Assembly: GCA_029260015.1 (NCBI GenBank)
Contig: JAJDEB010000007.1
Coordinates: forward strand, 124,001-188,000
DNA: 64,000 nucleotides
Source: Phycisphaerae bacterium
Lineage (GTDB): Bacteria > Planctomycetota > Phycisphaerae > UBA1845
Direction: 5' to 3'
In this document: positions 1 to 9,278 of the stretch, one piece after another
How the letters are laid out: each line of letters opens with the position of its first letter
Numbering within the stretch: the stretch's first letter is position 1
Notes under the pieces: generated by a model
Databases searched by the model: none
The model's input: only the letters and a program-made list of their open reading frames with translations
What the model was told of the DNA's origin: nothing
Translations under genes and position numbers: made by a program

Positions 1-370
1 CCTGCGTCCAGGTGTCGCTCAGCCAGTCGGTCCGCTTCAAGTATTTCCGTTTAGCGGCGGTTCGTCGGGTGCGGCAGCGGCGGCAGATGCGTTCATTCAG
101 CTTCCAAACGTCCAGCGTCAGGTCATCCGCACGACCGTGTCGGTACCAGATGGCGGTACACTCTTGATCGGTGGCCTGAAAACCGCTCAGGAAATCGAAG
201 CAGAAGCCGGCGTACCGATTCTGTCCAAGATTCCGGTTCTCAAGCGTCTGTACTCAGCCCGCAACCTCGTCAAAGACGAGCAGGTGCTGCTGATCCTGGT
301 GAAACCGAAAATCCTGATCCAGCGTGAGCAGGAAGAAGAAGCGTTCCCGACGTTCGGATCACGTTCCTAA
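1..370 (+). CDS. Type II/III secretion or pilus secretin, C-terminal end (partial)
   Basis: The frame is open from base 2 to the stop at 368-370, so the gene begins before the window. The visible part is the end of the outer-membrane secretin domain: VQRQVIRTTVSVPDGGTLLI followed by GG and then GVPILSKIPVLKRLY, the usual conserved segment in GspD/PilQ/PulD-type proteins. Family members form the multimeric outer-membrane channel of type II secretion or type IV pilus systems. A Gly/Ser/Ala-rich stretch before the motif (about residues 19-30 of the fragment) is the kind of low-complexity loop often seen there. A GTG at 137 is internal, not a start. Which secretion or pilus system it serves cannot be told from this fragment. 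Confidence 0.85.
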   Translation, partial: LRPGVAQPVGPLQVFPFSGGSSGAAAAADAFIQLPNVQRQVIRTTVSVPDGGTLLIGGLKTAQEIEAEAGVPILSKIPVLKRLYSARNLVKDEQVLLILVKPKILIQREQEEEAFPTFGSRS

Positions 371-393
371 CCAGCAAAGGTCTTAAAATATCC

Positions 394-1725
394 ATGGACG
401 TCTTTTCAAGAAGCTGCGATCGATTGAATCGTTTGTCGCGCGTTATGTCCGCACCGGTATTCACATGCGCACTGCTGGCTACATTGTTCGCTTCGACGGC
501 TACATATGCCGACCCAAAGCAGCCCTCACCCAGCCCAGCGCCGGCAGCGACCAACCCGGTTGCTCCTACTCCAACGCCAAGACCCATGTATCCGGTGGAA
601 CCAACCGGTAAGCGAACCGAATACGCCAAAGACATCCTCATCGATTGGAACGCACTCCAAGTTGAAGTCACAGCCCGCGTCGTCCAAACCGATCTCCCGA
701 TCGAACTGCTGCTCTGCGCCGAAAACTCAAAGGAACACGAAAGCATTCTGGCCACCGGTGCCCAGCCGCGAAAAATCTACGAAGCCCTTGGACTGATCGG
801 TGCAACTGTCGGTTCGCCAATGTCCTTCGACCCCACCACCGGTAAACAAACCACCGCATCGGGCCAACCGCTCGACATCGAAATTGAGCATGAATCAAGC
901 GGTAAGAAACTGCGCCAGAAAGCCCACGAATGGATGGTGGATTCCAAAAACAAAAAGCCCATCGCCCCGCTCGATTGGCGTTTCTGCGGATCGCGCATGG
1001 AAGGTGGAACTTTTACAGCCGACGCCGATGGAACCATCGCCTGCGTCGTAGATTTCTCGACGGCGCTGATCGGTTTGGCGGCGTCCCATTCTGCCAGCGA
1101 CTCCGAGCTTTGGGTGCTCGCCGATAAGAATCGCGTGCCAATGCTGGGCACGACCTGCACGGTCATCATCCGCCCGAAGAAAGATGCTGCGACTCCCCCA
1201 CCTGCAGCGACGGTTTCAACGACCACCGCGCCGGCAGCGAAGTCCGACAACATCGACCTTCTGCTGACACCGGAAGGCTTCTTTCAATCTGGCGACGAAA
1301 TCCTCGACGCCCTGTCCCTCGACGCGATGATCAAAGAGCAAATCAAAACCAACCCCGATCTAAAGGTCAGCCTGACCGCGATGCCGGTCGAGCCCGATGC
1401 CGTCGAAAAAATGAATCTCTTCACGCGCTTGGCTGGGCGGGCCATCATCGGTTCCGGTATCAATCAGAAAAACCTGACCATGAAGCTCCTCGACGAGCCG
1501 CCCAAAGTTGCATCCGACGCGAATGAGCCAGAAACTTCGACGCCCGAGAAGCAGCAACCTAAGCAAGAGGCTCCAAAGGAAAAAACAGGTGCCCCAGAGG
1601 CAGCAAGCCCTTCGCCTGCTCCCGCCGACCTCGGTGAGATCCGACGGAAGGCTGCAGAAAAGAAGAATCCCCAAGCCTCACCTGCACCTTCTCCATCACC
1701 GTCACCCGAAGCCAAGAATCCTTAA
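394..1725 (+). CDS. Exported YdjY-domain protein
   Basis: A 443-residue protein with a hydrophobic N-terminal segment ending in STATYA (about residues 20-39), read as a signal peptide. Next comes a Pro-rich linker, and then at about residues 80-265 a domain that matches the YdjY type: LPIELLLCAE, KEHES (113-117) and a late Trp-Val-Leu-Ala-Asp segment. YdjY domains are common in planctomycetes and have no proven function. The C-terminal 60 residues are Pro/Ser/Ala/Lys-rich and probably disordered. It starts 23 bases after the secretin gene and may share its transcript. An ATG at 445 would leave a more typical signal peptide and is a reasonable alternative start, because neither ATG has a strong ribosome site. 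Confidence 0.75.
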   Translation: MDVFSRSCDRLNRLSRVMSAPVFTCALLATLFASTATYADPKQPSPSPAPAATNPVAPTPTPRPMYPVEPTGKRTEYAKDILIDWNALQVEVTARVVQTDLPIELLLCAENSKEHESILATGAQPRKIYEALGLIGATVGSPMSFDPTTGKQTTASGQPLDIEIEHESSGKKLRQKAHEWMVDSKNKKPIAPLDWRFCGSRMEGGTFTADADGTIACVVDFSTALIGLAASHSASDSELWVLADKNRVPMLGTTCTVIIRPKKDAATPPPAATVSTTTAPAAKSDNIDLLLTPEGFFQSGDEILDALSLDAMIKEQIKTNPDLKVSLTAMPVEPDAVEKMNLFTRLAGRAIIGSGINQKNLTMKLLDEPPKVASDANEPETSTPEKQQPKQEAPKEKTGAPEAASPSPAPADLGEIRRKAAEKKNPQASPAPSPSPSPEAKNP

Positions 1726-1773
1726 TCTACCATCCGCCGACGAAGATTTGAGTTTGCGGCGACATTCCAGATA

Positions 1774-2829
1774 ATGGTTGGCGATATGAATACGACCGCC
1801 AATACTGCCCATTCAATAAACGCACCCGTCACCACTGATCTCAACGCGAAGATCGTGGAGATTGGTCGCAGCATCCTCGCCCGCGAGTGCGAAGCCATCA
1901 CCGAAGCGAAAGCCAACTTGGACAATGCGTTCGTTGATGCTGTTAATGTGATCTTGAATTGCAAGGGTCGGCTGGCTGTTACCGGTATGGGCAAAGCTGG
2001 CCTCGTTGGCCGCAAGATTCAAGCCACCTTTGCCAGCACCGCGACCCGTGCCTATTCGCTGCACCCGGCCGAGGCGATTCATGGCGACCTCGGAATGATC
2101 TGCCCGGAAGATGCCATCCTCGCACTGACCAACAGCGGTGAAACCCAGGAACTCGTCAAACTCCTGCCGACGTTTCGCAAACTGGGCTGCAAGATCATCT
2201 TGATTACAGGCCGACCCAAATCCACCTGCGCGAAGCTCTCCGACCTTGTGCTCGACATCGGAGCCACCCCGGAAGCCTGCCCGCTGCAACTGGCACCGAG
2301 TTCGTCAACGACTGCCATGCTTGCGGTGGGTGATGCTTTGGCATTGACGGTGATGCAGCTTAAGAACGTCGCCCCGGAAGAATACGCGGCGTACCATCCG
2401 GGTGGTGCACTCGGTCGCAGCCTGATGCGCGTAAACGAAATCATGCGAACGGACAACGACTGCCCCACGCTCGACTCGACCGATACCGTCGGAAAATATG
2501 ACGAAGCCATCCAGCGTGCCCCGCGGCGTGCCGGAGCGGCTGCCATCGTCGATGCCGACAAACGCCTCGTCGGGTTCTTCACCCATGGCGACTTCGTTCG
2601 ATGCGCCCGCGACCATGGCGACTGGTTCAATCTACCCATCGCCGACGTCATGACGCAAAACCCAAAAGCCGCCAGCATCAATGACCTGGTCGCCGACTCC
2701 GTCAAACTTATTCAAAAGCACAAGATCGACGAACTGCCCGTGGTCGATGACGACCACAAACTCGTCGGGCTGATCGACGTTCAAGACCTGTTAGCCGCCG
2801 GCTTCAGCAGTTTTGACGATCAATCTTAG
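1774..2829 (+). CDS. kdsD: KpsF/GutQ-family arabinose-5-phosphate isomerase
   Basis: The protein should interconvert D-ribulose 5-phosphate and D-arabinose 5-phosphate, the first committed step towards Kdo of lipopolysaccharide. The layout is that of the family: an N-terminal SIS domain (about residues 50-190, with GMGKAGLVGRKIQATFAST, a Ser-Gly-Glu motif in TNSGET and HPGGALGR) followed by two CBS domains (about 215-345, ending LVGLIDVQDLL). The length of 351 is slightly above the usual 320-330 because of the N-terminus. An in-frame ATG at 1786 would remove four residues. A glycosyltransferase gene follows by 40 bases, consistent with an envelope-glycan operon. Discrimination between KdsD, KpsF and GutQ rests on context only. 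Confidence 0.92.
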   Translation: MVGDMNTTANTAHSINAPVTTDLNAKIVEIGRSILARECEAITEAKANLDNAFVDAVNVILNCKGRLAVTGMGKAGLVGRKIQATFASTATRAYSLHPAEAIHGDLGMICPEDAILALTNSGETQELVKLLPTFRKLGCKIILITGRPKSTCAKLSDLVLDIGATPEACPLQLAPSSSTTAMLAVGDALALTVMQLKNVAPEEYAAYHPGGALGRSLMRVNEIMRTDNDCPTLDSTDTVGKYDEAIQRAPRRAGAAAIVDADKRLVGFFTHGDFVRCARDHGDWFNLPIADVMTQNPKAASINDLVADSVKLIQKHKIDELPVVDDDHKLVGLIDVQDLLAAGFSSFDDQS

Positions 2830-2869
2830 GTACCGGCAATCTTAGGTGCCGGCGCAAGTCTGACTCCGA

Positions 2870-3607
2870 ATGAACCAAACCCTGAAAGAAGCGGCTAAAG
2901 CGTTGAAAACACTCTCTATCGTGATTCCCGTTTACAACGAGAAAACGACGCTCGAAGAAATCGTCGCCCGCGTACTAGCCGTCGACGTGCCGCTGGAACG
3001 CGAGATCATTCTCATCGATGACGGCAGCAGCGACGGCACCCGCGACGTATATCCAAAGATCGAAGCCCGCTGGCCCGACCAGACATTCAAGATCGAACTG
3101 CAACCGCGCAACATGGGCAAAGGGGCGGCCGTCCGCAAGGGCTTCGCCATGTCCACCGGCGACATCGTGCTGATCCAAGACGCCGACCTCGAGTACGACC
3201 CTGCCGACTACCCGCAGCTATTGAAACCGATCCTCGACGGAAAAGCAGACGTGGTATACGGCTCGCGATTCGTAGGCGACGCAGCCCACCGCGTGCACCT
3301 GTTCTGGCACATGCTGGGCAACCGCTTCCTGACGATGCTGTCGAACATGATGACCAACCTGAACCTAACCGACATGGAAACATGTTATAAAGTCTTCACC
3401 CGCCCGGTCATCGATTCGCTAACGCTGATCAGCGATCGCTTCACCATAGAACCCGAACTAACCGCAAAAATCGCCAAAGGCAGATGGCGCGTCTACGAAG
3501 TAGGCATAAGCTACGCCGGCCGCGACTACGAAGAAGGAAAAAAGATAACCTGGAAAGACGGCGTCGCCGCGCTCTGGGCGATTTTGCGCTTTCGTTTTTT
3601 TGGGTGA
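2870..3607 (+). CDS. Family 2 glycosyltransferase, DPM1-like
   Basis: A GT-A glycosyltransferase of 245 residues. SIVIPVYNE lies near residue 17, the nucleotide-binding DDGSSDGT near 49, and QDADLEYDP (the DxD-type metal site) near 102, followed by VVYGSRF and the aromatic segment YEVGISYAGRDYEEGKKI typical of polyprenyl-phosphate sugar transferases of the dolichyl-phosphate mannose synthase type. There is no C-terminal membrane anchor. The likely reaction is transfer of a sugar from a nucleotide to a polyprenyl phosphate or a related acceptor at the cytoplasmic face of the membrane. It lies 40 bases after kdsD and probably shares its transcript. Substrate is not predictable from the sequence. 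Confidence 0.88.
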   Translation: MNQTLKEAAKALKTLSIVIPVYNEKTTLEEIVARVLAVDVPLEREIILIDDGSSDGTRDVYPKIEARWPDQTFKIELQPRNMGKGAAVRKGFAMSTGDIVLIQDADLEYDPADYPQLLKPILDGKADVVYGSRFVGDAAHRVHLFWHMLGNRFLTMLSNMMTNLNLTDMETCYKVFTRPVIDSLTLISDRFTIEPELTAKIAKGRWRVYEVGISYAGRDYEEGKKITWKDGVAALWAILRFRFFG

Positions 3608-3692
3608 GCGCAGACTCAGGGGCTAATCGACTTAACGATTGCAAAGGGAACCGAGTCGAGTTGACGGACTACGCTCAAACAAACGGAAATAG

Positions 3693-4004
3693 GTGACTGT
3701 CCTGCTTTTTAGGAAACGACTTCGAATTCGAGAGATACTCAAGACTAGCTGGACTGTGTTTGGCTCAGGTCCTATTTCTCTAGCGTTAATCATAGTTGTA
3801 TATTTTGCATTAGTGTATATAGGGGATGCGCTGGAAATCAAGTTCTTAGTGAAGGAACTATGTTACTTCATCGCGGTGTGTGTTAGTTGCGTAGTCACTT
3901 TCTTAATTGTGTTTCCGGCTCGATCACGGAAGCCGCGAATCGACGAATCTAGCGAGTCCAAGATGACGGAGGACGAAGGGAAGTCAGAAACGACTCACGA
4001 TTGA
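3693..4004 (+). CDS. Small two-segment membrane protein, hypothetical
   Basis: A 103-residue frame with two hydrophobic segments (about residues 26-44, SLALIIVVYFALVYIG, and 55-73, CYFIAVCVSCVVTFLIVF) and a highly charged tail rich in Asp, Glu, Ser and Lys. I recognise no family. The proposed GTG start lies inside a short motif (AATAGGTGACTGT) that recurs near 4099, and there is no good ribosome site, so the true start may be further in. The region is visibly AT-richer than the flanking genes. Coding status is plausible but unproven. Confidence 0.4.
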   Translation: MTVLLFRKRLRIREILKTSWTVFGSGPISLALIIVVYFALVYIGDALEIKFLVKELCYFIAVCVSCVVTFLIVFPARSRKPRIDESSESKMTEDEGKSETTHD

Positions 4005-4112
4005 TCTAGAAATTGCCAAGGCAGAGGAAAAGGGAAAAGGAAATGAAAAAAGGGACAGCCACATATTCCTCGCGTGGGTTATGTGCTTCCGCAATTACAA
4101 ATAGGTGACTGT

Positions 4113-4232
4113 GGGGCTGTTGAAAAAGTCCGGTGGCAAGCAGGATCGCAAAGTGAAGAATGCTTTCCGTGCCGCGTCAAGCGGGATCGTGCACCGCGTG
4201 CATTTGTCAAACGAGGGTTTTTCAACAGCCCC
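4113..4232. mobile_element. MITE-like element with 15-bp perfect terminal inverted repeats
   Basis: A 120-bp stretch bounded by GGGGCTGTTGAAAAA (4113-4127) and its exact reverse complement (4218-4232). The ends resemble terminal repeats of insertion sequences that begin GGGGCTGTTG. The interior (about 90 bp) is too short for a transposase, so this is best read as a non-autonomous derivative. I see no clear target-site duplication (flanks ACTGT and TCTGT share only CTGT), and no matching transposase gene lies in the window. Confidence 0.65.
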
Positions 4233-4302
4233 TCTGTCCCGGTTTATCTAATCGCTTCAAGCGAAATAGCCATGAACGTCACAGAATTGGCGAGTCGCGT
4301 TG

Positions 4303-5583
4303 CTAGAGTCCTGCGAGTTCGGACTGGGCGAGTTTGTTTCCTTGCTGGGCAGACTTTGCAAACCAAGTCTTGGCATCATCCTTGCTCTTGGGGACACCAT
4401 CGCCATTCAAATACGCAAGTCCAAGGAAATACTGGCAGTCAGCATCCCTTTGTTCAGCACACTTGCGATACCATTTAGCTGCTTCGGATTTGTTGCTCTG
4501 GCCCCACGGTGCGAGGTCGTAAGTGATGGCGAGGTATTCTTGGTGCGACGGATCCCCTTGCTCTGCGGCCTTGATGAACCATTGAATAGCAGTCGTCCTA
4601 TCCTTCTCCACACCATCGCCCAGTTCATACTTTGTTCCAAGTACGAATTGGGCATCGGCAAAACCGAGCGACGCGGACTTTCGGAACCACTCTATCGCGG
4701 CCTTCTTATCCACGGGCACACCGTCGCCCTGGTCGTAGGTGATGCCAAGATTGTACTGCGCGTCTGCGTGCCCCAGCGATGCTGCCTTGCGATACCACTT
4801 AAGAGCAGCATTCTTGTCTACGGGTACACCATCACCTTGGTCGTAACTAACGCCAAGATTGAACTGTGCCTCTGCGTGCCCCATCGATGCTGCCTTGCGA
4901 TACCACTTGAGAGCAGCATTCTTGTCTACGGGTACACCATCACCTTGGTCGTAAGTAATGCCAAGATTGTACTGTGCGTCTGCGTGCCCCAGCGACGCTG
5001 CCTTGAGAAACCACTCGAGAGCGGCATTCTTATCCACGGGAACGCCATCGCCTAGGTCGTACGTGATGCCAAGATTGTACTGTGCGTCCGTATCGTTTTG
5101 CTTGGCGGCTTTGAGATACCACTTGATCGCTTCGGCGTTGTCTTCTGGAACACCCAAGCCCTCGTCAAACATGTACGCAAGATTAAACTGCGCTTCAGCC
5201 ACACCTTGATCCGCTGACATGCGATACCACTTCAATGCTGATTTCTCGTCTTTGGGGGTGCCTTTACCGTAAGCGTACATATTCCCTAGGTTGTTTTGAG
5301 CCATCGGATGACCTTGCTCGGCAGCCATGTGATACCACTTGAGCGCCTTGGAACATTCATCCGGAGAGCCATCACCGGAACAGTAGAAAAACCCAAGATC
5401 AAACTGAGCCTCCGCATCACCAGCTTCAGCGGCAGCTTGTAAATTCTTGAGATCTTTCTCGAGTTGATTTGCACCCAATGTAGTTGAATCTTGCGGCTCC
5501 GGTGGCGGCGATCCGGTCGCACTCGTCGCAATGATTCCAAGTATTGGAACAAGAACTGATAAAACAAAATATCGGGTAGTCAT
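4303..5583 (-). CDS. Exported Sel1-repeat (SEL1-like TPR) protein
   Basis: A 426-residue protein with a short hydrophobic leader (residues 5-24) and then ten full Sel1-type repeats of about 36 residues plus a partial eleventh. The consensus is AASLGHADAQYNLGITYDQG followed by DGVPVDKNAALKWYRK. Sel1 repeats form alpha-alpha solenoids that act as protein-binding scaffolds, often in signalling or envelope complexes. Repeats 4 to 7 are nearly identical also at DNA level (about 4700-5060), which indicates recent internal duplication. The protein is probably periplasmic. Partner and role are unknown; it is not in an evident operon. Confidence 0.88.
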   Translation of the reverse strand: MTTRYFVLSVLVPILGIIATSATGSPPPEPQDSTTLGANQLEKDLKNLQAAAEAGDAEAQFDLGFFYCSGDGSPDECSKALKWYHMAAEQGHPMAQNNLGNMYAYGKGTPKDEKSALKWYRMSADQGVAEAQFNLAYMFDEGLGVPEDNAEAIKWYLKAAKQNDTDAQYNLGITYDLGDGVPVDKNAALEWFLKAASLGHADAQYNLGITYDQGDGVPVDKNAALKWYRKAASMGHAEAQFNLGVSYDQGDGVPVDKNAALKWYRKAASLGHADAQYNLGITYDQGDGVPVDKKAAIEWFRKSASLGFADAQFVLGTKYELGDGVEKDRTTAIQWFIKAAEQGDPSHQEYLAITYDLAPWGQSNKSEAAKWYRKCAEQRDADCQYFLGLAYLNGDGVPKSKDDAKTWFAKSAQQGNKLAQSELAGL

Positions 5584-5768
5584 TGTATAAGCATCCTAGT
5601 ATTCGATGACCCAATCGCCAGCTAGAGAATTAATCATATCGACCTGAATTGCAATTAGACAGGCCGCTTTGACCTGCCAGAAAAGAGGAAAAGGAAATGA
5701 GGCACAATCTCCTAATTATTCCGACCATGTGTAGTGCAAAGACCGGTGGAGTTTATTTGTGCGGCTCT

Positions 5769-5793
5769 GGATTCCCGCGTGCGCGGGAATGAC
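5769..5793. repeat. Dispersed hairpin repeat, ATTCCCGCG/CGCGGGAAT type
   Basis: ATTCCCGCG and CGCGGGAAT form a 9-bp perfect stem with a 2-base loop (5771-5790), in the wider consensus GGATTCCCGC...GCGGGAATGAC. The same family appears at 19770-19789, 19824-19843, 21356-21420 and 62815-62834. Confidence 0.7.
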
Positions 5794-5868
5794 AATAATT
5801 CAGGACAGATACTCTTGGCCATCAAGGTGGCCGTCATCTACGTGATCGCTGATGTCGTTCACGTCGGG

Positions 5869-6765
5869 TCAATTTCTGGACACCAGTCGCTTCAAACGTC
5901 TTAGGCCTGTGGCTCGGTAGACTCGCCATAGTTTGGAGTACAGGCGGTTCTTCGAATGGAAGCGGTTTAGTTCTTCTTTGAACTGTTGGCCCCTGGATTC
6001 TATTTTATCATCAATGCGCTTTTTGATGGTGGCGTACAGCTGGCAGTCCAGCGGGTTGAGTCGTCGCACCTCGTCGGCAATCGCTTGTTTTAGCTCGGCC
6101 TTCTTTTTGCTGGGGGCGGCGACGTTGCGGCTGACGTAGCATGCGCTTCGCCAGTTGAACTTTTCGTTGATGAGCAGGAGCGATTCGTCGAAGCGTTCGA
6201 CGGTTCCGATCATCGCGTACGACTCAACAATTCTGTTGATGAGTGTGTCTGCGTCCTCGATTTTCATTTCGGGATATGGCGGCAGCATCGACTCGATCAT
6301 GTTGTCGTAACCGCATAGCATCCGCGTTTGAAAGTCCATCATCCCAATCGACGCCTGATACTCCAGGTAGGCTTGCGGCGACAGATTCGTACCGGCCTTT
6401 AGACCGATGAGCGGCATGAGTTGCGGTTGCTTGGCGATGAACAAGTACTCCGACACCGCCCGGCCCACCGGGTCACGCACAAATCCAACGTACTGCATCC
6501 GCCGCTGCGGGAAGAATTTGTGAATGCCAAAGGGAAGGTGCCCGCTGAGGCATCGGATTTGCGCCTTGGCCTCTTCCGAAAGCGATTTGATGCGGTCTAC
6601 GCTGGCCTGGTAGTCCGGACCAATCTTCGGACGCTGGGCGGCGGGGAAACGACGATCGAGCAATTTCTTGAACGTCATCCCAGCCGTCTTGGGAATGTGC
6701 GTGAACACGACCAAGTCGTCGGCGGTCAGATTGATTTGCGAGTCGTCTTGTTGAATTGTTGCCAT
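5869..6765 (-). CDS. Sulfotransferase family 2-type protein
   Basis: The N-terminal motif VFTHIPKTAGMTFKKLL (about residues 19-35) is the 5'-phosphosulfate loop of Golgi-type and bacterial sulfotransferases that use PAPS. Further along, YVGFVRDPVGRAVSEYLF (about 91-108) provides the 3'-phosphate-binding Arg and Ser. The C-terminal third is Lys/Arg-rich. The likely reaction is sulfation of a glycan or other hydroxyl acceptor in the envelope; planctomycetes carry many such genes. The length of 298 residues is normal. It stands alone, on the strand opposite to the following MITE-free region, with no other glycan gene adjacent. The acceptor cannot be inferred. Confidence 0.85.
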   Translation of the reverse strand: MATIQQDDSQINLTADDLVVFTHIPKTAGMTFKKLLDRRFPAAQRPKIGPDYQASVDRIKSLSEEAKAQIRCLSGHLPFGIHKFFPQRRMQYVGFVRDPVGRAVSEYLFIAKQPQLMPLIGLKAGTNLSPQAYLEYQASIGMMDFQTRMLCGYDNMIESMLPPYPEMKIEDADTLINRIVESYAMIGTVERFDESLLLINEKFNWRSACYVSRNVAAPSKKKAELKQAIADEVRRLNPLDCQLYATIKKRIDDKIESRGQQFKEELNRFHSKNRLYSKLWRVYRATGLRRLKRLVSRN

Positions 6766-6881
6766 GAGTGATCACCAAGAATTCAGCAACAAAGAAGCCA
6801 GACGGACCGGAACAGCCACCTACTTATTGTCCGGCAGGTCGCATCGCATTCGTCATCAACACGATAGCAGAAATTTTCAGG

Positions 6882-8177
6882 TCAGTCATCATTCCTAAAG
6901 CCATCCGCACGCTTGGCCAATCGGACCACGCGGGGGCTGATGGATGTGACGATTTCGTAGGGGATGGTGTCCAGTTGGCGGGCCATGCTTTCTACGCTGT
7001 TGGGAGCCGTTGGGTCGTTGTCGATCACCACGGCTTCGCAGCCGGCGGCGATGTCGTGTTGGTTTGCGATTTCGGTCAGGTCGATGATGGTCTGATCCAT
7101 GCTGATCTTACCGACGATCGGGGCGAGCATGCCTTTGACCGTCATATATCCGGAATTGGACAGCCGCCGATCCAATCCATCGGCATAACCCATCGGGACA
7201 ACGCCTAAAATCGATTCGCGCGTCGTGCAAAAGCTACGACCGTAGCCCACGGCGCTTCCTTCGGGCACACGTTTGATCAGCATCACAGAACTGACAACGC
7301 GCATCGCCGGTTTTAGTTTGGCGCGCGATTGATCGCACAGTGTCGTTTGATATCCGTATACGCCAATCCCCGGGCGCACCATGTCGAAATGACTGCCCGG
7401 CATGTTCACGACTGCGGCTGAATTCGCTGCGTGCAGTGTGGACATCTGCGGAAGGCGATCACGAAGCCCATCTGCAAAATGGCGAAACCGCTGCAACTGC
7501 TCACTGGCGAACGAGCAGCCGGGTTCGTCGGCTGATGCGAAGTGCGTATACAGTCCGTCGATCATAACGGACGCGCACTTTTCAATGCGATCGATCAATT
7601 CGATCAGTGTCGCCTCATCCACGCCCATCCGCGACAGACCGCTGTCGAGTTTTAAGTGAACCTTCGCGGGCATCTGTACGGCTCGCGACGCATCTGCGAT
7701 CACCTGCAAGTCGTCCATCGCCAGCAGCGTGATGCGGACATCGTTGCGGATGAGCCATTCGGCGATGTCGCGTTTGAGGGCGCCTTGATAGACGCTCAGT
7801 TCGGTGCCCATCAGCAGGATCGGGTGCAACCACCCCAGTTCACGGGCCTGCCGCGCTTCGGTGACCGTTGCAACCGCGATCATGTCAACGTGTGAGGCGT
7901 CAAGCGCGGGAAGCACGACATCCAGCCCATGCCCGTAGGCGTTGGCTTTGACTGCGACGCAGAATCGACAACCAGCCGGAAGATACGAACGCAGGACGTT
8001 GATATTCTCGACGATGGCACGATGGTCGATTTCGGCGATAAGGTGGCTGACCACTTGGGGCTGACATTTTGCGGACGGATCTTCACGGGCAGAACGGACT
8101 GGTGCCTTCCGGACGCGAACTTCTACATCGGGGCGGGGACGGGAAAACGGCTTGATCTTCTCATGGGTGTCGGCCAT
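6882..8177 (-). CDS. alr: Alanine racemase
   Basis: PLP-dependent interconversion of L- and D-alanine for peptidoglycan. The PLP lysine lies in AVKANAYGHG (about residue 78), and the catalytic Tyr of the C-terminal domain in AVGYGRSF. Also present are LDSGLSRMG, HAANSAA and GKISMDQTIIDLT. Length is 431 residues against a usual 360-390; the extra residues are an N-terminal extension of about 40 that is basic and Pro/Arg-rich. AAAGGA 8-13 bases before the ATG supports this start. The gene is divergent from a D-amino acid aminotransferase gene with about 230 bases between them, so the pair jointly supplies D-alanine and D-glutamate or other D-amino acids. Confidence 0.95.
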   Translation of the reverse strand: MADTHEKIKPFSRPRPDVEVRVRKAPVRSAREDPSAKCQPQVVSHLIAEIDHRAIVENINVLRSYLPAGCRFCVAVKANAYGHGLDVVLPALDASHVDMIAVATVTEARQARELGWLHPILLMGTELSVYQGALKRDIAEWLIRNDVRITLLAMDDLQVIADASRAVQMPAKVHLKLDSGLSRMGVDEATLIELIDRIEKCASVMIDGLYTHFASADEPGCSFASEQLQRFRHFADGLRDRLPQMSTLHAANSAAVVNMPGSHFDMVRPGIGVYGYQTTLCDQSRAKLKPAMRVVSSVMLIKRVPEGSAVGYGRSFCTTRESILGVVPMGYADGLDRRLSNSGYMTVKGMLAPIVGKISMDQTIIDLTEIANQHDIAAGCEAVVIDNDPTAPNSVESMARQLDTIPYEIVTSISPRVVRLAKRADGFRNDD

Positions 8178-8408
8178 CCTGCCAATCCTTTAGCAGCGTA
8201 TTGCACACGCGGCATGGGCAAACGGTACGCCCCATTGACCGCGCTAAAGCTATCATCGAACCGGCTTGCCTACCGTCAACATGAATTCTTGTGGCGAAAT
8301 CTGGTATGCTGCCGAAAGGAATAATTCACAGGTTGAATCATTCGCTTCCGAGAGTCGGGCGGATGCAGGATTCGGGCGGATGGTCGTCTGAGCGGCGAGG
8401 CAGGGTGA

Positions 8409-9263
8409 ATGTCAGACATTGCATGTATCAATGGAACGTTCATGCCGCTGTCGGAGGCGGTGGTTCCGATCGAGGACCGTGGGTACCAGTTCGCGGACGG
8501 TGTGTACGAGGTTATCGTTGCCCATGGCGGTGTGCCTTTCCTGCTGGATGAGCACCTTGCCCGCCTGCAACGAAGCGCCGATGGCATTGAACTCAATCTG
8601 GAATGTTCAACTTTGGGCCTGGGGAAGTTGATTCAAGGCGGGATTGAGCAGTGCGGTTATGGCGACGTGATGGTCTACTTGCAGATCACGCGAGGCATTG
8701 CATCGCGCGAACATGCCTACGCTGCCGACCTGACACCCAACCTCGTGATGACGTTCAAACGCAAACCGATCATCGACCCGGCGCTGCGGACAGCGGGCAT
8801 CGAATTGGAAACCGTCGCCGACACCCGCTGGGCCCATTGCAGCATCAAATCAATCGCCCTGCTCGCAAACATCATGCTCAAGAATGCGGCGAAGCAGCGC
8901 GGGTTCTTCGATGCGATTATCACCACGCCAGACGATGAGATTCTCGAAACGAGTTGTGCGAATGTATTTATCGTTGGAGGCGGCAAATTAATCACGCCCG
9001 TCGCCGACACGCGCATTCTGCATGGCATTACACGTGGGCACATTCTAAAATTCGCCCGGATTGAACAGATTCCTTGCGAAGAGCGCTCGATCAGCAAGTC
9101 GGAAATGTTAGCCGCCGACGAAGTGTTCATCACCAGTTCTTCGATCGACGTTCTTTCCGCCCGCAGTATTGACGGCCAACCGATCGGAACCGGAAAACCT
9201 GGTCCCGTTGCGGCTCGGTTGCTCAAAGGTTTCCCCAATTCGACAACCCCAGCCCGCGGTTAA
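8409..9263 (+). CDS. dat: D-amino acid aminotransferase (class IV PLP)
   Basis: A 284-residue class IV aminotransferase matching D-alanine transaminase in length and order: VPIEDRGYQFADGVYEVI at about residues 19-36, the PLP lysine in SIKSIALLANIM (about 147), ETSCANVFIV and the late HGITRGHIL. It should transaminate D-alanine with 2-oxoglutarate to give D-glutamate and pyruvate. Branched-chain aminotransferases share the fold, but the GYQFADGVYEVI segment and the adjacent divergent alr favour D-amino acid specificity. It is followed by purU after 15 bases, probably in the same transcript. The symbol dat is assigned by family, not by assay. Confidence 0.88.
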   Translation: MSDIACINGTFMPLSEAVVPIEDRGYQFADGVYEVIVAHGGVPFLLDEHLARLQRSADGIELNLECSTLGLGKLIQGGIEQCGYGDVMVYLQITRGIASREHAYAADLTPNLVMTFKRKPIIDPALRTAGIELETVADTRWAHCSIKSIALLANIMLKNAAKQRGFFDAIITTPDDEILETSCANVFIVGGGKLITPVADTRILHGITRGHILKFARIEQIPCEERSISKSEMLAADEVFITSSSIDVLSARSIDGQPIGTGKPGPVAARLLKGFPNSTTPARG

Positions 9264-9278
9264 GGATCGACACCTGAT

